A stretch of DNA of 64,000 nucleotides. Source: G963676095 sp963676095. Lineage in GTDB: Bacteria > Bacteroidota > Bacteroidia > Bacteroidales > Prolixibacteraceae. Where the stretch lies: assembly GCA_963676095.1 (NCBI GenBank), contig OY781040.1:6138001-6202000 (forward strand), in the 5' to 3' direction. A model generated the notes under the pieces. That model was not told where the DNA came from, did no database searches, and saw only the letters and a list, made by a program, of their open reading frames with translations. This document shows positions 41,175 to 50,052 of the stretch, in pieces. Positions within the stretch are counted from its first letter, which is position 1. Each line of letters starts with the position of its first letter. The position numbers and the translations under genes are program-made.

Positions 41175-41786
41175 TTAAATAATGTCAAGCAATTCTACAT
41201 CGAAGATGAGGGTTGAATTTGGGCCGATGCTTCCGCCGGCTCCGCGTTCTCCATAGGCTAAGGCAGGCGGTACAAACAGCCTCCACTTCGATCCCACTGT
41301 CATCATCTGAAGGGCTTCAACCCAGCCTTGTATTACGCCGTTTACGGGAAAAACTGCCGGTTCTTCCCGCTGAACGGAACTGTCAAAGACTGTGCCGTCG
41401 ATAAGAGTGCCGTGGTAATGACATTTTACTTTATCATTTATGGATGGACTTCCTCCACTGCCGTTCTCCAGTATTTTATACTGAAGGCCACTTCCTGTCT
41501 CCATAACTTTTTCATCCTGCAGGTTTTCTTCCAAAAATCTGATTCCGGCTTCCATATTGTCCTGGGCGTTGCCGCTTTGTTGCTCGTCCATGAAATTCTG
41601 AAGGATCCGGTTAGCTTCTTCCGGTGACATTTTAGGTTTATTCCCGGAAAAAAGATCCTCCAGTGCAATATTAAAATTTGACGGATCAATCGCTTTTACG
41701 CCCGACTGGATCAAATTACTGGCTACGCTTAGTCCCAGTGCATAGCTGAATTCTTCAAGCCGGCTCTTAAATTTGTATTCTGACAT
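41175..41786 (-). CDS. FKBP-type peptidyl-prolyl isomerase, no signal peptide
   Basis: 203-residue paralogue of the lipoprotein gene that follows it by 8 bases. The N-terminal domain (FSYALGLSVASNLIQSG, then SPEEANRILQNFMDE) is the FKBP_N dimerisation part. The FKBP core holds KVKCHYHGTLIDGTVFDSSV, IQGWVEALQMMTVGSKWRLF, LAYGERGAGGSI and NSTLIFDVELLDII. No signal or lipobox is seen, so it is cytosolic or periplasmic by another route. The pair looks like a tandem duplication with split localisation. Confidence 0.92.
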   Translation of the reverse strand: MSEYKFKSRLEEFSYALGLSVASNLIQSGVKAIDPSNFNIALEDLFSGNKPKMSPEEANRILQNFMDEQQSGNAQDNMEAGIRFLEENLQDEKVMETGSGLQYKILENGSGGSPSINDKVKCHYHGTLIDGTVFDSSVQREEPAVFPVNGVIQGWVEALQMMTVGSKWRLFVPPALAYGERGAGGSIGPNSTLIFDVELLDII

Positions 41787-41840
41787 AAACTTCTTTTTTA
41801 AGAGGTACGAAGATAGATTAATTTTTTAAACTACAAGCTT

Positions 41841-42503
41841 TTAATTCGTTTTCTCGCCGTATAAAATCTCTTTTTTTCCCGGCGGGCCGGGGAGCCTCTG
41901 CATATTAAAGCCGCAGCGGGTTAACGAACGCCGGACTTCTCCTTTGGCACAGTACGTTACAAATATTCCATGAGGACTGGTATGATGGGCTATTGCTGTA
42001 AATATTTTTTCATCCCATAATTCCGGTTGCTTTGAAGGGGCAAAGGCGTCGTAATAAATCAGATCGAAAAAAGGAAGGATACTGAAATTAATTTCTAACA
42101 GGTCCGCTTTAATTTTCATAAGGCTAAACCCCGGAATTATTTGCTCCTGTCTGTTCCATTCGCACCGGTGCATCTCGAAAAAAATGTCTTTGAAACCAGC
42201 TCCTGTCAGGTCCGGGTAATTCAACTCTTCATATTCTTCAGATGTAAGTGGATATTTCTCAATACTGTAATAATGAATCTCCCTGTCCCCACGGTTCATA
42301 AGAGTAAGCAAGACGTTCAGGCCTGTTCCAAATCCTGCTTCAAAGATGAAAATCTTTTTTTTGCGGCACCGTTGAAGCCCATTCCTGATGAATATATGGC
42401 TCGATTCCTGTATCGCCCCGTGTACCGAGTGAAAATGCTCATCCATTTCCGGGATATAGAAAGTGTGTGATCCGTCTTCTGTAACTATTATCTGGCGTTG
42501 CAT
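41841..42503 (-). CDS. mnmD: tRNA (mnm5s2U34) methyltransferase
   Basis: SAM-dependent last step of the 5-methylaminomethyl-2-thiouridine modification at tRNA wobble position 34. 220 residues; corresponds to the N-terminal half of E. coli MnmC without the oxidase half. EDGSHTFYIPEMDEHFHS at 8-25 is the family start, FEAGFGTGLNVLLTL near 52-66 the SAM loop, YYDAFAPSKQPELWD near 150-164 the active-site DAF motif, and FVTYCAKGEVRRSL near 176-189. Single-gene unit. Confidence 0.9.
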   Translation of the reverse strand: MQRQIIVTEDGSHTFYIPEMDEHFHSVHGAIQESSHIFIRNGLQRCRKKKIFIFEAGFGTGLNVLLTLMNRGDREIHYYSIEKYPLTSEEYEELNYPDLTGAGFKDIFFEMHRCEWNRQEQIIPGFSLMKIKADLLEINFSILPFFDLIYYDAFAPSKQPELWDEKIFTAIAHHTSPHGIFVTYCAKGEVRRSLTRCGFNMQRLPGPPGKKEILYGEKTN

Positions 42504-42734
42504 CTTGTACGAATTTTGTTTATCCTGTGAAGAGGAAACATCCTTTAATGATAAGAAAATGTTTGTATTGACAGGACCTATTCATTAAAGTCCGGTGAAT
42601 TTCGTTATTTTTTTTGAAGCATCGGTAAAATTGTTTTATTTTTAATAATTTCAAATTGTGTTAAATATTGTGCAGCAGGACTTGTTAGGAGAAACTGCTA
42701 CAACATTATTAATCAATTATAAACCGTACAGGTT

Positions 42735-43349
42735 ATGCTGGTGAAAATTTATAAAGAAAATCCAAACTCTCGCGAAATTCAAAAAGTTGCCAATATTTTG
42801 AGAAATGGCGGAGTGATTATTTACCCGACCGACACTGTTTATGGTGTTGGTTGCGATATTACAAACGCCAGGGCCGTCGAGAGGGTTGCCCGTATCAAAA
42901 AGGTAACCGTTGAAAAATCCAATTTTTCCTTTATGTGCAGTGACTTAAGCCACTTATCCGATTATTGCAAGCCGATGCCGAATCAGACATTTAAGCTGAT
43001 AAAACATTACCTTCCGGGGCCATATACATTTATATTGAATGCAAACAATAATGTCCCGAAATACTTTAAAGGAAAGAGAAAAACTGTAGGGATCAGGATT
43101 CCCGATCATGCAGTAATCCTTGCGATTATTAAAGAGCTGGGAAACCCTATTCTTTCCACCTCCGTTCATGATGATGACGAGATTATTGATTATACGACAG
43201 ATCCGGAATTGATCCACGAAAAGTTCAGGGATCTGGTAGACCTGGTAATTGACTGTGGTTACGGGGGAAACAATCCCTCAACTGTAGTTGATTGCACCGG
43301 CGATGCGCCTGTTGTTATCCGTCAGGGAAAAGGCGAATTTGAGAGATAA
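42735..43349 (+). CDS. Sua5/YrdC/YciO L-threonylcarbamoyladenylate synthase family protein
   Basis: 204 residues of the YrdC-like fold, acting in threonylcarbamoyl-adenosine (t6A37) tRNA modification or as the YciO paralogue. GGVIIYPTDTVYGVGCD near 29-45 is the nucleotide-binding start, KHYLPGPYTFIL near 89-100 the core, KRKTVGIRIPDH near 112-123 carries the KxR motif, and LSTSVHDD near 134-141 stands where SxN is found in true Sua5/TsaC. The His there weakens the t6A reading and favours YciO-like. ATG at 42735 is the only suitable start. Confidence 0.83.
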   Translation: MLVKIYKENPNSREIQKVANILRNGGVIIYPTDTVYGVGCDITNARAVERVARIKKVTVEKSNFSFMCSDLSHLSDYCKPMPNQTFKLIKHYLPGPYTFILNANNNVPKYFKGKRKTVGIRIPDHAVILAIIKELGNPILSTSVHDDDEIIDYTTDPELIHEKFRDLVDLVIDCGYGGNNPSTVVDCTGDAPVVIRQGKGEFER

Positions 43350-43363
43350 CTGCATCCCCTGGA

Positions 43364-44812
43364 CTATTTTTTCCAGAAGGCGCCTGAAAACAGTACAAGT
43401 ACCGTGAATAGTTCCAGTCGTCCAAGCACCATCAGAAAGCTCAGGAACCATTTCCCGGCAGAGGGAAGGTAATAATAGCTGTTCGTAGGACCAAAATGTC
43501 CCAGTCCTGGACCAATATTGGCCATACAGCTGGCAACTGCCCCCATGGCAGAGTGAAGGTCCGGTTCCATAATGGAGAGAATGATTGTGCTAAAAAAGAA
43601 TATGCTGAAGTAGATCATGAAAAATGACAGTACGTTGGTAATAATCAATTCAGGAACAGCCTGTCTGTTCATCCTGACAGGTATTACAGCATTTGGATGG
43701 AGCAATCTTCGTAATTCGTAGTAACTATTTTTTAGTAAAAGGACGACGCGCATTATTTTGATCCCTCCTCCTGTTGATCCGGTGCTCGCCCCAATGAAGA
43801 ATAAGATAAATATCAGGAGTTTCAGAAATGGTATCCATGTCCGGTAGTCTGTAGTGACATATCCGGTGGTCGTAATAATGGAAACTACCTGGAAGAGAGA
43901 ATCTCTGAATGCTTTCTCAAAGCCAAGCTGGGTTGTGAGTAACAACCCACTGAATATAACGCAGGTAAATCCAATGATAAAACCTATGTAGTATTTGAAT
44001 TCTTCGTTTTTGTAAAGCCAGCTCTTTCTTTTGGTGAAAAGGCTGTATGTCAGCGTAAAATTAGTTCCGGCTACCAGCATAAAGAAAATAATGATATACT
44101 GGACAAGGGGAGAGTTCCAGTGTTCAATTGATGCCTGTTTTGTTGAGAATCCTCCAGTTGAAATAGTTGTTAACGAGTGATTTACTGCATCAAAAAGAGT
44201 CATTCCACAAATTCTGAGGAGAACTGTTTCTATAAGAGACAGAAGGATATAGGTTATTCCGATGTTTTTCAGCGTTTGCTGGATTTTAGGGATCATCTTG
44301 TCAGAAACAGGGCCTGGAACTTCGGCGGAAAACAACTGAATACCCCCGATGCCAAATACCGGTAATATAATTAAAGACAGGATGATAATCCCCAGGCCGC
44401 CCAGCCATTGTGTCAGACTTCTCCAGAAAAGGATACCTTTGGATAAGGATTCTATATTGGTCATGACGGAGGCCCCTGTTGTTGTGAACCCCGACATTGT
44501 TTCAAAGAAAGCATCTGTTAGCGATTTGACAGAGCCGCTTAACAGATAGGGAAGGCTACCGAACAAGGATAAAACAACCCAAGCCAGGCTAACAATCAGG
44601 AACCCGTCGTTTTTGCAGATTCCTTTTTTTGCATTTTGCAGCAGGGCTACTGCAATCACCCCGATTGAAATACAAATCAGTGAAGATTTCATTATCGGAA
44701 TGGCTTCAGGTTCCTTATAGAAAAGTGCCACCCCAAAAGCTGCAAGCATGGCAATCCCTTCGACAATCAGCAAATGCCCGAGAATTTTTATTATTACTTT
44801 AGTGTTGAACAT
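43364..44812 (-). CDS. trkH: Trk potassium uptake channel subunit TrkH
   Basis: Inner-membrane K+ translocating subunit, 482 residues with about ten hydrophobic segments. The four selectivity-filter P-loops can be followed: TTGASVMTN near 111-119, TTISTGGFS near 215-223, TTTGYVTTD near 317-325 and MANIGPGLGHFGP near 437-449. GASTGSTGGGIKIMRV near 344-359 is the conserved loop. It follows trkA by 18 bases, forming the usual two-gene unit. Confidence 0.93.
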   Translation of the reverse strand: MFNTKVIIKILGHLLIVEGIAMLAAFGVALFYKEPEAIPIMKSSLICISIGVIAVALLQNAKKGICKNDGFLIVSLAWVVLSLFGSLPYLLSGSVKSLTDAFFETMSGFTTTGASVMTNIESLSKGILFWRSLTQWLGGLGIIILSLIILPVFGIGGIQLFSAEVPGPVSDKMIPKIQQTLKNIGITYILLSLIETVLLRICGMTLFDAVNHSLTTISTGGFSTKQASIEHWNSPLVQYIIIFFMLVAGTNFTLTYSLFTKRKSWLYKNEEFKYYIGFIIGFTCVIFSGLLLTTQLGFEKAFRDSLFQVVSIITTTGYVTTDYRTWIPFLKLLIFILFFIGASTGSTGGGIKIMRVVLLLKNSYYELRRLLHPNAVIPVRMNRQAVPELIITNVLSFFMIYFSIFFFSTIILSIMEPDLHSAMGAVASCMANIGPGLGHFGPTNSYYYLPSAGKWFLSFLMVLGRLELFTVLVLFSGAFWKK

Positions 44813-44830
44813 AGTTCCGGGACCAGTCGG

Positions 44831-46165
44831 CTATTTAAAATATTTTTCCAGTTTGCGAATAGCCGAGGAGAGTGCAAATACGACAACTTTATCTCCGGGA
44901 AGGATAATTGTATCTCCCTTGGCGACATAAGCTTTATCGCCCCTGACAATTCCACCGATTGTCATATCCACAGGCAATGAAAGGTCTTTTAATGATTGAT
45001 TGGTAATTTTTGAACCTTCTTTGGCGATAAATTCAAAAACTTCGGCTTCTGAAGCGGTCAGGCATTTAGCCTGCGCTACTTCAGCCCCTAATGTATATTT
45101 ATATATATAACTGGCTGCAATCAGTTTTTTATTGATCAGGCTTCCAATATCCATACTTTCTGCAATCCCCATGAAGTCGATATTCTCAACTTCGGCTACA
45201 GTCCTCTTGATGCCCAGTTTTTTTGCCATATGGCACGAAAGGATGTTGGTTTCAGAATTACCGGTAACCGCGATAAAGGCATCCATCCGTTCGATCCGTT
45301 CTTCTTTCAGTAGCTCAAGGTTTCTTCCGTCTCCCTGTATAACCAAAACATTCTCGAACCGGTCTGCTACCTTTTGGCTGCGGTCTTTATCTGATTCTAT
45401 GATCTTAATATTATAATGATCCCCAAGGCGTTCAACCGTTTTTTGGGCAATGCGGCTCCCTCCGAGGATCATAATGTTACGTACCGGAAATATTTCCTTT
45501 CCGGTTAGTTCATAAACCTTATTCTGATATCCCTTTGTGGTGATGAAAAAAATAATATCTCCGCTTCTGATATAGTCTTTGCCATGAGGGATAATGGTTG
45601 AACTTGCCCTGTTTATGGCAACGGCGCGTATTTCAGATTCAATATAAGCCAGTTCTTCAAACGATTTGTTCAGGATAGGCGCATTTTCCCTGATCTTTAT
45701 ACCCATCAGGACGAGTTTGCCTCCTGAAAATTCGATTAACTGGCGGGTACCTACTTGTTTTACAGAAGATGCGATTTCTTTGCCGGCCAGACTTTCCGGA
45801 TATATTAATTCATCAACGCCGAGTTCCCTCATTTTTTCCTTGTTTTTTTCCAGAAGGTATTCCCCGTTATTGATACGTGCCAAAGTTCTCTGCGCGCCCA
45901 TATCCTTTGCTAGGATACAAGCCATGATGTTGCGTTCTTCGTACGGTGTCACGGCAATCAGCAAGTCGGCTTTAGCAATGCCGGTTTCTTTCAGGTCTTT
46001 GAACGAGTTGGCATAACCGGTCACTGTTAAAAGGTCAACCTGGCTGGATAATTTATGAAGTCTTTCAGTATCATCATCCATTAATACGATATCATGATCC
46101 TCTTTGCTTAGCATTTTCGCCAGGTGTGTTCCTACTTCCCCTGCTCCAACAATAACAATCTTCAT
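44831..46165 (-). CDS. trkA: Trk potassium uptake regulatory subunit TrkA
   Basis: Cytosolic NAD-binding gating subunit. ATG 46165 gives 444 residues starting MKIVIVGAGEVGTHLAKML; an upstream in-frame ATG at 46231 would add a hydrophobic leader foreign to the family. Duplicate RCK layout: first GAGEVG near 7-12, DLLTVTGYAN near 48-57 and the first TrkA_C domain (GGKLVLMGIKIRENAPIL), then a second NAD fold (MILGGSRIAQKTVERLG, IQGDGRNLELL) and a second TrkA_C at the end. It precedes trkH directly. Confidence 0.93.
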   Translation of the reverse strand: MKIVIVGAGEVGTHLAKMLSKEDHDIVLMDDDTERLHKLSSQVDLLTVTGYANSFKDLKETGIAKADLLIAVTPYEERNIMACILAKDMGAQRTLARINNGEYLLEKNKEKMRELGVDELIYPESLAGKEIASSVKQVGTRQLIEFSGGKLVLMGIKIRENAPILNKSFEELAYIESEIRAVAINRASSTIIPHGKDYIRSGDIIFFITTKGYQNKVYELTGKEIFPVRNIMILGGSRIAQKTVERLGDHYNIKIIESDKDRSQKVADRFENVLVIQGDGRNLELLKEERIERMDAFIAVTGNSETNILSCHMAKKLGIKRTVAEVENIDFMGIAESMDIGSLINKKLIAASYIYKYTLGAEVAQAKCLTASEAEVFEFIAKEGSKITNQSLKDLSLPVDMTIGGIVRGDKAYVAKGDTIILPGDKVVVFALSSAIRKLEKYFK

Positions 46166-46343
46166 TGTAACTTTTGTAACGGTCCCTAAAATTTGCCCCA
46201 CAAAGTAAAAGATAAAAACAACAAAATCCATGGTTTGTTGCTCCTTTTTTTGATTTTGAAAGATGCTGTAAAAATAATATTCCTATAAAGCGCTGTTTGT
46301 TTGACAGACAAGTTTTTGGGATTTACAATTTCTTTATGTTAGT

Positions 46344-48251
46344 TTATTCTTTTTTTAAACTGATAATTCCTGGTTTGAGGTTAATATTTTCAGGTTTATC
46401 CGTCGTTTTTAGAAACAGCCAGGGCGGGTCCGTTTTCTTCAGAACGAATGTTTGGTCTCCAAACTGCATGAACCCGTTTTTAATAACCAGGTCGTTGAAT
46501 AGATTAATACTGTCCTTTTTTATGTTGATTATTTCCATTGATTTTATTTTCAGTAATATGATCGAGTTTTGGTAGCAATCCGGGTTGGGAGCAGGGTCCA
46601 GATCGGTGAGCAAATAACAGTTTCTTCCGTTTATCAGTTGTATAAGATGTTCTTTGGAAGCGTATATAACAAGCTTTTGTTGTCCGAACAGTTTCATTTT
46701 TCCGATGAAGCCTGTAACTTCGAAGAACAGCAATAACGACAGTCCTGCAAAGAGATAGAATCGCCTTTTATATTTAATGAAAAACATGGTTGAAATTAGT
46801 AACGGGAACAGGCAGAAAAGCTGTGTCCCTGAGAAAGACAAACCTTCTATGACGGAGAAAGGCAGCTCTTCGATAAGGGTTAAAAGTCCTGTGACAGCCT
46901 TTGTAATGTAAGTTAAGATACAGGCGATTGATTGGGTTATAACGGATGAAGGTGAAATAAATAAAAGAAGGGTAAAGCCAAGGTAAAGGTAGGCCGCCGG
47001 TATTACGACAAAATTACTGAGCCAAAAATAAACCGGAAATTGATGAAAATAATAAACAGACAAGGGGAATGTTCCAATCTGGGCGGCTACGGATACTCCC
47101 AGAAGTTGTCCTGTCCATCTCGAAAGCTTATTTCGCGTTGTTATTAGTTGTTCGATCCGCGGATAAAAAAAGACAATGCTGATAACAGCTGCATAGGAAA
47201 GCTGAAAACCCATATCTGATAAAAGGCCGGGATCGATAAGGAGCAGGAAGAATGCAGAAGCGGCAATTGTATTGTAAGATGAAACAGGCCGCTCTATGTT
47301 TTCTCCGATCAGGATAAGGGTAAACATGAATGCTGCCCGTTGGACTGACGGGGAAAGCCCGGTAATACACGCATATAACCATAGACAGGAGCCAGCCAGG
47401 AATATAAAGATAAACCGGCCTGTTTTTGTGTACTGCATGAACGAAAAAATCGTTTTCAGAAAGAGAAAGATCATTCCGACATGAAGTCCGGAAACTGCCA
47501 GCACATGCATGGCCCCGGTAGAGGTAAAACATGACCGTGTTTCAGGGGACAATTCTTTTTTATAGCCCAGGGTGAGTGCCGATACAATTTGAAAGGTTTG
47601 ATTATCGGTTAGTTCTCTTTTCAGGACAGCAATCAGTTTTAACCTGATCTTTTCCGTTCTTATTGTGCTAAAAGTGCCGGTTGCTTTGTATAACCTGAAG
47701 TCCTTGTCCTGTACAAAAGTACTGTAATAGATACGCTTTCCGGCCAGGTATTTCCGGTAATCAAATCCAAACGGATTTTCAGGCCCCTTTATTTTTTTGA
47801 TTTCTGACCGGGCGGAAAGCAGGTCCCCTGCTTCAGCATTTTTTATTACTTCGCTTTTTTCCAGGTAAGCCAAAAGTTTTTGGTTTCCGGTTGGGCCGGA
47901 AGCCGGATAGCGTACCCGGACCAGCACCTGGAGCAAATGTCCTTTTTCCTGTGGTTTCTCCAAAATTTCACCCACAAATGACTGTTTCCCGCTAAGTTCC
48001 GGATGTTGCCGCGGCAGATATGAAAGTGCGTTTATATAAAAAAGCAGGAACAAAAGAACGGAAAGGAACCCTGAATAAGCAAACGCCAGCAAATAGGGCC
48101 TGTACTTCCATACGATAAGGATGACTGCCAGTATAAACGAAAGCGATACGAAGATCACCCATTCCAGATCCGGAACGAATTTTGAACAAAGAATCCCTGA
48201 AATTCCAATACACAACAATTTAACCGCCGGGTAATTATTAAAAAAGCTCAC
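46344..48251 (-). CDS. comEC: ComEC/Rec2-family DNA uptake channel, short form
   Basis: Inner-membrane channel for single-stranded DNA during transformation. 635 residues: two to three membrane segments at the start, a DUF4131 OB-like part at about 85-200 (SFVGEILEKPQEKGHLLQVL, GPENPFGFDYRKYLAGKRIYY), then the Competence domain with AMHVLAVSGLHVGMIFLFLK near 243-262 and LSPSVQRAAFMF near 305-316. The C-terminal soluble tail is only about 110 residues, so the metallo-beta-lactamase-like nuclease domain of long ComEC is missing, as in many Bacteroidota. Single-gene unit. Confidence 0.88.
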   Translation of the reverse strand: MSFFNNYPAVKLLCIGISGILCSKFVPDLEWVIFVSLSFILAVILIVWKYRPYLLAFAYSGFLSVLLFLLFYINALSYLPRQHPELSGKQSFVGEILEKPQEKGHLLQVLVRVRYPASGPTGNQKLLAYLEKSEVIKNAEAGDLLSARSEIKKIKGPENPFGFDYRKYLAGKRIYYSTFVQDKDFRLYKATGTFSTIRTEKIRLKLIAVLKRELTDNQTFQIVSALTLGYKKELSPETRSCFTSTGAMHVLAVSGLHVGMIFLFLKTIFSFMQYTKTGRFIFIFLAGSCLWLYACITGLSPSVQRAAFMFTLILIGENIERPVSSYNTIAASAFFLLLIDPGLLSDMGFQLSYAAVISIVFFYPRIEQLITTRNKLSRWTGQLLGVSVAAQIGTFPLSVYYFHQFPVYFWLSNFVVIPAAYLYLGFTLLLFISPSSVITQSIACILTYITKAVTGLLTLIEELPFSVIEGLSFSGTQLFCLFPLLISTMFFIKYKRRFYLFAGLSLLLFFEVTGFIGKMKLFGQQKLVIYASKEHLIQLINGRNCYLLTDLDPAPNPDCYQNSIILLKIKSMEIINIKKDSINLFNDLVIKNGFMQFGDQTFVLKKTDPPWLFLKTTDKPENINLKPGIISLKKE

Positions 48252-48367
48252 ATCCGGTTTTTTCAGGATATTTACGAATGTTCCTTTCCCGGTGTTGCTT
48301 TAACTTATCTTAGTTTGATGAAGGTATGTAATTTTTGTGCGAATTGACGTGCTGGAACCATGAGCGA

Positions 48368-48928
48368 CTATTTCTTGCCAGGCAGGACAATCCGGTATGA
48401 CGTTTTTACTTTCCCTTTGGAAATTGCCGTTAACTTCGATTTCAGGACGCGTTTTTTTAACGGGGTCAGGTAATCGGTCAGCAGCTTCCCGTCAAGATGA
48501 TCGTATTCATGCTGGATAACGCGTGCCGCAAACCCTCCGTATTCCTCAGTGTGCTCCACAAAATTTTCATCCATGTACCTGATCTTCACATTTGCCGGTC
48601 TGGAAACATCCTCATGGATATCCGGGAGGCTCAGGCAACCTTCGTTCATGACCCATTCATCTCCTTTGCGTTCAAGGATCTCCGGGTTGATAAATGCTTT
48701 TTTGAAGTCTTTTAGTTCCGGCTCTTCATCTGCTACCGGTGAAGCATCCACGACAAATATCCGTAGCGATTTTCCAATCTGGGGAGCGGCAAGTCCTACT
48801 CCGTCAGAATAGTACATTGTTTCAAACATATTGCTGACAAGTTCCTTCAATCCTTCGAAATCCTTTTCGACAGGTACCGCAATCTTTCGCAGGATAGGAT
48901 CTCCATATACAGTAACCGGATAAATCAT
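48368..48928 (-). CDS. def: peptide deformylase
   Basis: Removes the formyl group from nascent N-terminal Met. 186 residues with the three metal motifs: GVGLAAPQIG at 43-52, EGCLSLP at 96-102 (Cys 98) and QHEYDHLDG at 139-147 (His 140, His 144, Glu 141). An insertion before motif II (VADEEPELKDFKKAF) is common in Bacteroidota deformylases. Start overlaps the ruvX stop by four bases (ATGA), so translation is coupled. Confidence 0.95.
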   Translation of the reverse strand: MIYPVTVYGDPILRKIAVPVEKDFEGLKELVSNMFETMYYSDGVGLAAPQIGKSLRIFVVDASPVADEEPELKDFKKAFINPEILERKGDEWVMNEGCLSLPDIHEDVSRPANVKIRYMDENFVEHTEEYGGFAARVIQHEYDHLDGKLLTDYLTPLKKRVLKSKLTAISKGKVKTSYRIVLPGKK

Positions 48929-49347
48929 TTTTTAAATTTTTGTTGTTCCATGTATGTTTGCAGGATAATTACAGCACTAACTGCATCCACTGTTGCCTTA
49001 TTTTGTCTGTCCTTTTTTTTCAATCCGCCATCGATCATTGCCTGGAATGCCATCTTCGATGTAAACCGTTCGTCAACCAGTTCCAAGGGCATTTCCGGGT
49101 ATATTTTCTGAAAATGTTTCAAAAAAGGATTGATGTAAACAACGGATTGTGAGGGTTCATTGTTCATTTGCCTCGGGTATCCTACAACAACCTTTTCAAC
49201 TTTTTCTTTTTGAAAATAATCTTTCAGAAAGTCCCAGATTTCATGCGACGGTACAGTTGTCAGCCTGTTTGCAATAATTTGCAGCGGGTCGGTCACTGCG
49301 ATGCCAACACGTTTTTTCCCGTAATCAATAGCCAAGATTCTGCTCAC
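48925..49347 (-). CDS. ruvX: Holliday junction resolvase-like / pre-16S rRNA nuclease YqgF
   Basis: 140-residue RNase H-fold nuclease; relatives mature the 5' end of 16S rRNA. ILAIDYGKKRVGIAVTD near 4-20 holds the first catalytic Asp, VVGYPRQMNNEPS near 58-70, VDERFTSKMA near 95-104 the Glu and DAVSAVIILQTYME near 121-134 the last Asp. Four-base overlap with def downstream. Confidence 0.93.
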   Translation of the reverse strand: MSRILAIDYGKKRVGIAVTDPLQIIANRLTTVPSHEIWDFLKDYFQKEKVEKVVVGYPRQMNNEPSQSVVYINPFLKHFQKIYPEMPLELVDERFTSKMAFQAMIDGGLKKKDRQNKATVDAVSAVIILQTYMEQQKFKK

Positions 49348-49413
49348 CTGAATTTTTTCTGCAAAAATAATATTCTGCTTGTACTTTAAAAGGATGAAAT
49401 AAATTTTTCCTGT

Positions 49414-49956
49414 TTACCCGAGTTCTCCGGAGGTGATAATCATGGCCCCTGCTTTCGACATTTCCTTCCATGCTTTTTCCTCATCGCCGGGATGAGCTTT
49501 TACCCCGGCAACAGCATCTTTTATTACGATTGTTTTGTATCCGGCATTTAATGCATCCAAAACGGTACTTTTTACACAGTATTCGGTAGTTAAGCCGGCA
49601 ATATATAATTCCCCGGCACCTTTTTCCTGCAGGTGTTGATCCAGGTCTGTGCTTGTGGCTTCAAATGCAGAATAGCCATCGTCGCTGTTACCGGTTCCCT
49701 TATAGATAATCAGATTAACCATTTTTTCGTTAAAATTCCTGGGGAAATCAGCACCTTCCGACTCCCGGACACAATGGACCGGCCATTTTTGAAAATGGAC
49801 AGTATTATCAGGGTGCCAGTCTTTCGATGCAATAACGAGGTCAAACAGTCCGGATAATTTGTTTATTACAGGGATTATCTTATCTCCTTCCGGTGCAGGT
49901 AAGGCTCCTCCCGGTAAAAAATCGTTTTGAAGGTCAACTATTATCAATGCTTTCAT
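49414..49956 (-). CDS. pncA: nicotinamidase
   Basis: Hydrolyses nicotinamide to nicotinate in NAD salvage. 180 residues of the isochorismatase-like fold. Catalytic triad: Asp 8 in VDLQNDF, Lys 86 in IYKGTG and Cys 127 in GLTTEYCVKSTVLDA. Metal ligands lie in KDWHPDNTVHF (Asp 46, His 48, His 54). Directly upstream on the same strand is pncB, whose enzyme uses the product; the spacer is about 96 bases. Confidence 0.94.
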   Translation of the reverse strand: MKALIIVDLQNDFLPGGALPAPEGDKIIPVINKLSGLFDLVIASKDWHPDNTVHFQKWPVHCVRESEGADFPRNFNEKMVNLIIYKGTGNSDDGYSAFEATSTDLDQHLQEKGAGELYIAGLTTEYCVKSTVLDALNAGYKTIVIKDAVAGVKAHPGDEEKAWKEMSKAGAMIITSGELG

Positions 49957-50052
49957 TTTAACATTTTATCGTTCTTCTTAAAAACTGTTGTGTCCAAAAA
50001 ACTGCGGAGCTTCAGAGAGGGCCAACCATCTGTTTAATCCTGTTATGGCTGA